A stretch of DNA of 64,000 nucleotides, taken from the NCBI GenBank assembly GCA_943789105.1, contig CALSSW010000001.1, forward strand, positions 124,001-188,000. The letters are read 5' to 3'. The DNA comes from an uncultured Ulvibacter sp. (GTDB lineage Bacteria > Bacteroidota > Bacteroidia > Flavobacteriales > Flavobacteriaceae). The translations under genes were made by a program, and so were the position numbers. Positions 63,368 through 64,000 of this stretch are shown piece by piece. The notes below the pieces were generated by a model. The model saw nothing but the letters and a program-made list of their open reading frames with translations. It was not told the DNA's origin and searched no databases. Position 1 is the first letter of the stretch. Every line of letters begins with the position of its first letter.

Positions 63368-64000
63368 ATGACAAATTCTACTTTACTAATTCTTTTGGGA
63401 GATGTAAATAGCCCAGTGAATTTCACATTCTTTATAGGATGTATGGCAATGATGGCAGCTTCTGCTTTCTTTTTCTTATCGTTAAATCAATTTGACAAAA
63501 AATGGAGAACTTCTGTTTTAGTGTCTGGTTTGATTACTTTTATTGCAGCAGTGCACTACATGTACATGCGTGACGCAGCTATGGCTGGAGATGTAATGAA
63601 CATTACCGCATTTAGATATGTGGATTGGATCTTAACTGTTCCGCTGATGTGCGTTGAATTCTACTTAATCTTAAAAGTAGCTGGAGCCAAAAAGTCTTTA
63701 ATGTGGCGTTTAATTTTCCTTTCTGTGATTATGTTAGTTACGGGATATATGGGAGAATCTGGTGGTGACGCTGTAGTTTGGGGAACAATATCTGGTTTAG
63801 CTTATTTCGTAATCGTTTACGAAATATGGTTAGGTGGAGCCGCAAAACTAGCAAAAGAAGCTGGTGGAGATGTATTACATGCTCACAAGATACTTTGTTG
63901 GTTCGTGCTTGTTGGTTGGGCAATTTACCCAATCGGTTACATGGCAGGAACTGCAGGATGGTATGGTGATGCAGGTTTATTCTTTGGAATGGAACTTGAC
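63368..64000 (+). CDS. Proteorhodopsin, 5' part (cut by the window end)
   Basis: The first 211 residues of a light-driven proton pump. A short leader is followed by at least six helices. Key residues: counter-ion/acceptor Asp86 in RYVDWILTVP (equivalent to Asp97), donor Glu97 in MCVEFYLIL (equivalent to Glu108), His63 in AVHYMYMRD (likely the pair of Asp97's His75), and Met94 at the spectral tuning site, as in green-tuned flavobacterial rhodopsins. The Schiff-base Lys in the last helix lies beyond the window, so the pump cannot be called complete. The neighbouring blh gene supports a working retinal supply. The upstream gap is T-rich, without a clear promoter match. Confidence 0.95.
   Translation, partial: MTNSTLLILLGDVNSPVNFTFFIGCMAMMAASAFFFLSLNQFDKKWRTSVLVSGLITFIAAVHYMYMRDAAMAGDVMNITAFRYVDWILTVPLMCVEFYLILKVAGAKKSLMWRLIFLSVIMLVTGYMGESGGDAVVWGTISGLAYFVIVYEIWLGGAAKLAKEAGGDVLHAHKILCWFVLVGWAIYPIGYMAGTAGWYGDAGLFFGMELD

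Noticed and set aside
1-64000. CRISPR arrays, insertion sequences, prophage or integrase genes
   Set aside because: No spaced direct repeats, transposase-, recombinase- or phage-type proteins are visible on either strand.

Overview
The window looks like a chromosomal segment of a marine flavobacterium (Bacteroidota, Flavobacteriaceae type). The evidence is AT-rich DNA, TAnnTTTG promoter cores instead of sigma70-like boxes, few Shine-Dalgarno sites, an intact SprA (type IX secretion translocon), an alternative complex III/caa3-type respiratory chain, a mevalonate pathway, and a Blh/proteorhodopsin pair at the right edge. I see no insertion sequence, prophage, CRISPR array, rRNA or origin. No gap between genes exceeds 300 bases.

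Layout. 1-6225 (+): end of the alternative complex III operon (actC-D-E-F) followed by cytochrome oxidase subunits II and I. 6308-8887 (-): PEP carboxylase. 9052-14140 (+): ruvB, queG, malic enzyme and ruvA. 14144-23525 (+): sprA, gcvH, a VanZ-like gene, a frame-disrupted tonB and a lipoprotein gene. 23772-29079 (+): heme O synthase, two subunit III-type proteins, subunit IV, a thioredoxin-like protein, SCO, a DUF420 protein and a small CxxC membrane protein; this is the second half of oxidase structure and assembly. 29235-37197 (+): a MacB-like ABC exporter (ATPase, two permeases, two adaptors, TolC) with tsaB at the end. 37293-43754 (+): a flavoprotein, mevalonate decarboxylase, a mevalonate kinase-type GHMP kinase, a UbiA prenyltransferase, a nitrilase and an RluB-like pseudouridine synthase. 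43781-54045 (-): a 13-gene same-strand run whose upstream part is an arsenosugar biosynthesis cluster (peroxidase-like protein, radical SAM ArsS, rhodanese, two glycosyltransferases, purine nucleoside phosphorylase, ArsM, DUF547) and whose downstream part holds a MerT-like membrane protein and three more glycosyltransferases. 54221-54296 (-): tRNA-Phe. 54536-62307 (+): coaX, an outer-membrane protein, a TPR protein, lptC, a small membrane protein, a CNNM/CBS protein and a PpiD-like chaperone. 62341-64000: blh (-) divergent from proteorhodopsin (+, cut by the window end).

How the genes fit together. Quinol oxidation by alternative complex III feeds cytochrome c and the caa3-type oxidase, whose remaining subunits and heme/copper assembly factors lie about 17 kb away. 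Mevalonate genes supply isoprenoids that can lead through carotene to retinal: Blh cleaves beta-carotene, and the retinal binds the proteorhodopsin next door. The arsenosugar cluster has a coherent chemical order: ArsM methylates arsenite, ArsS transfers a deoxyadenosyl group, a nucleoside phosphorylase could release adenine, and glycosyltransferases add an aglycone.

Quality warning: five genes (tonB, one HlyD-type adaptor, the nucleoside phosphorylase and both arsenosugar glycosyltransferases) are intact proteins interrupted by one to three single-base shifts. Several small indels in otherwise conserved genes point to sequencing or assembly error at least as much as to pseudogenes.
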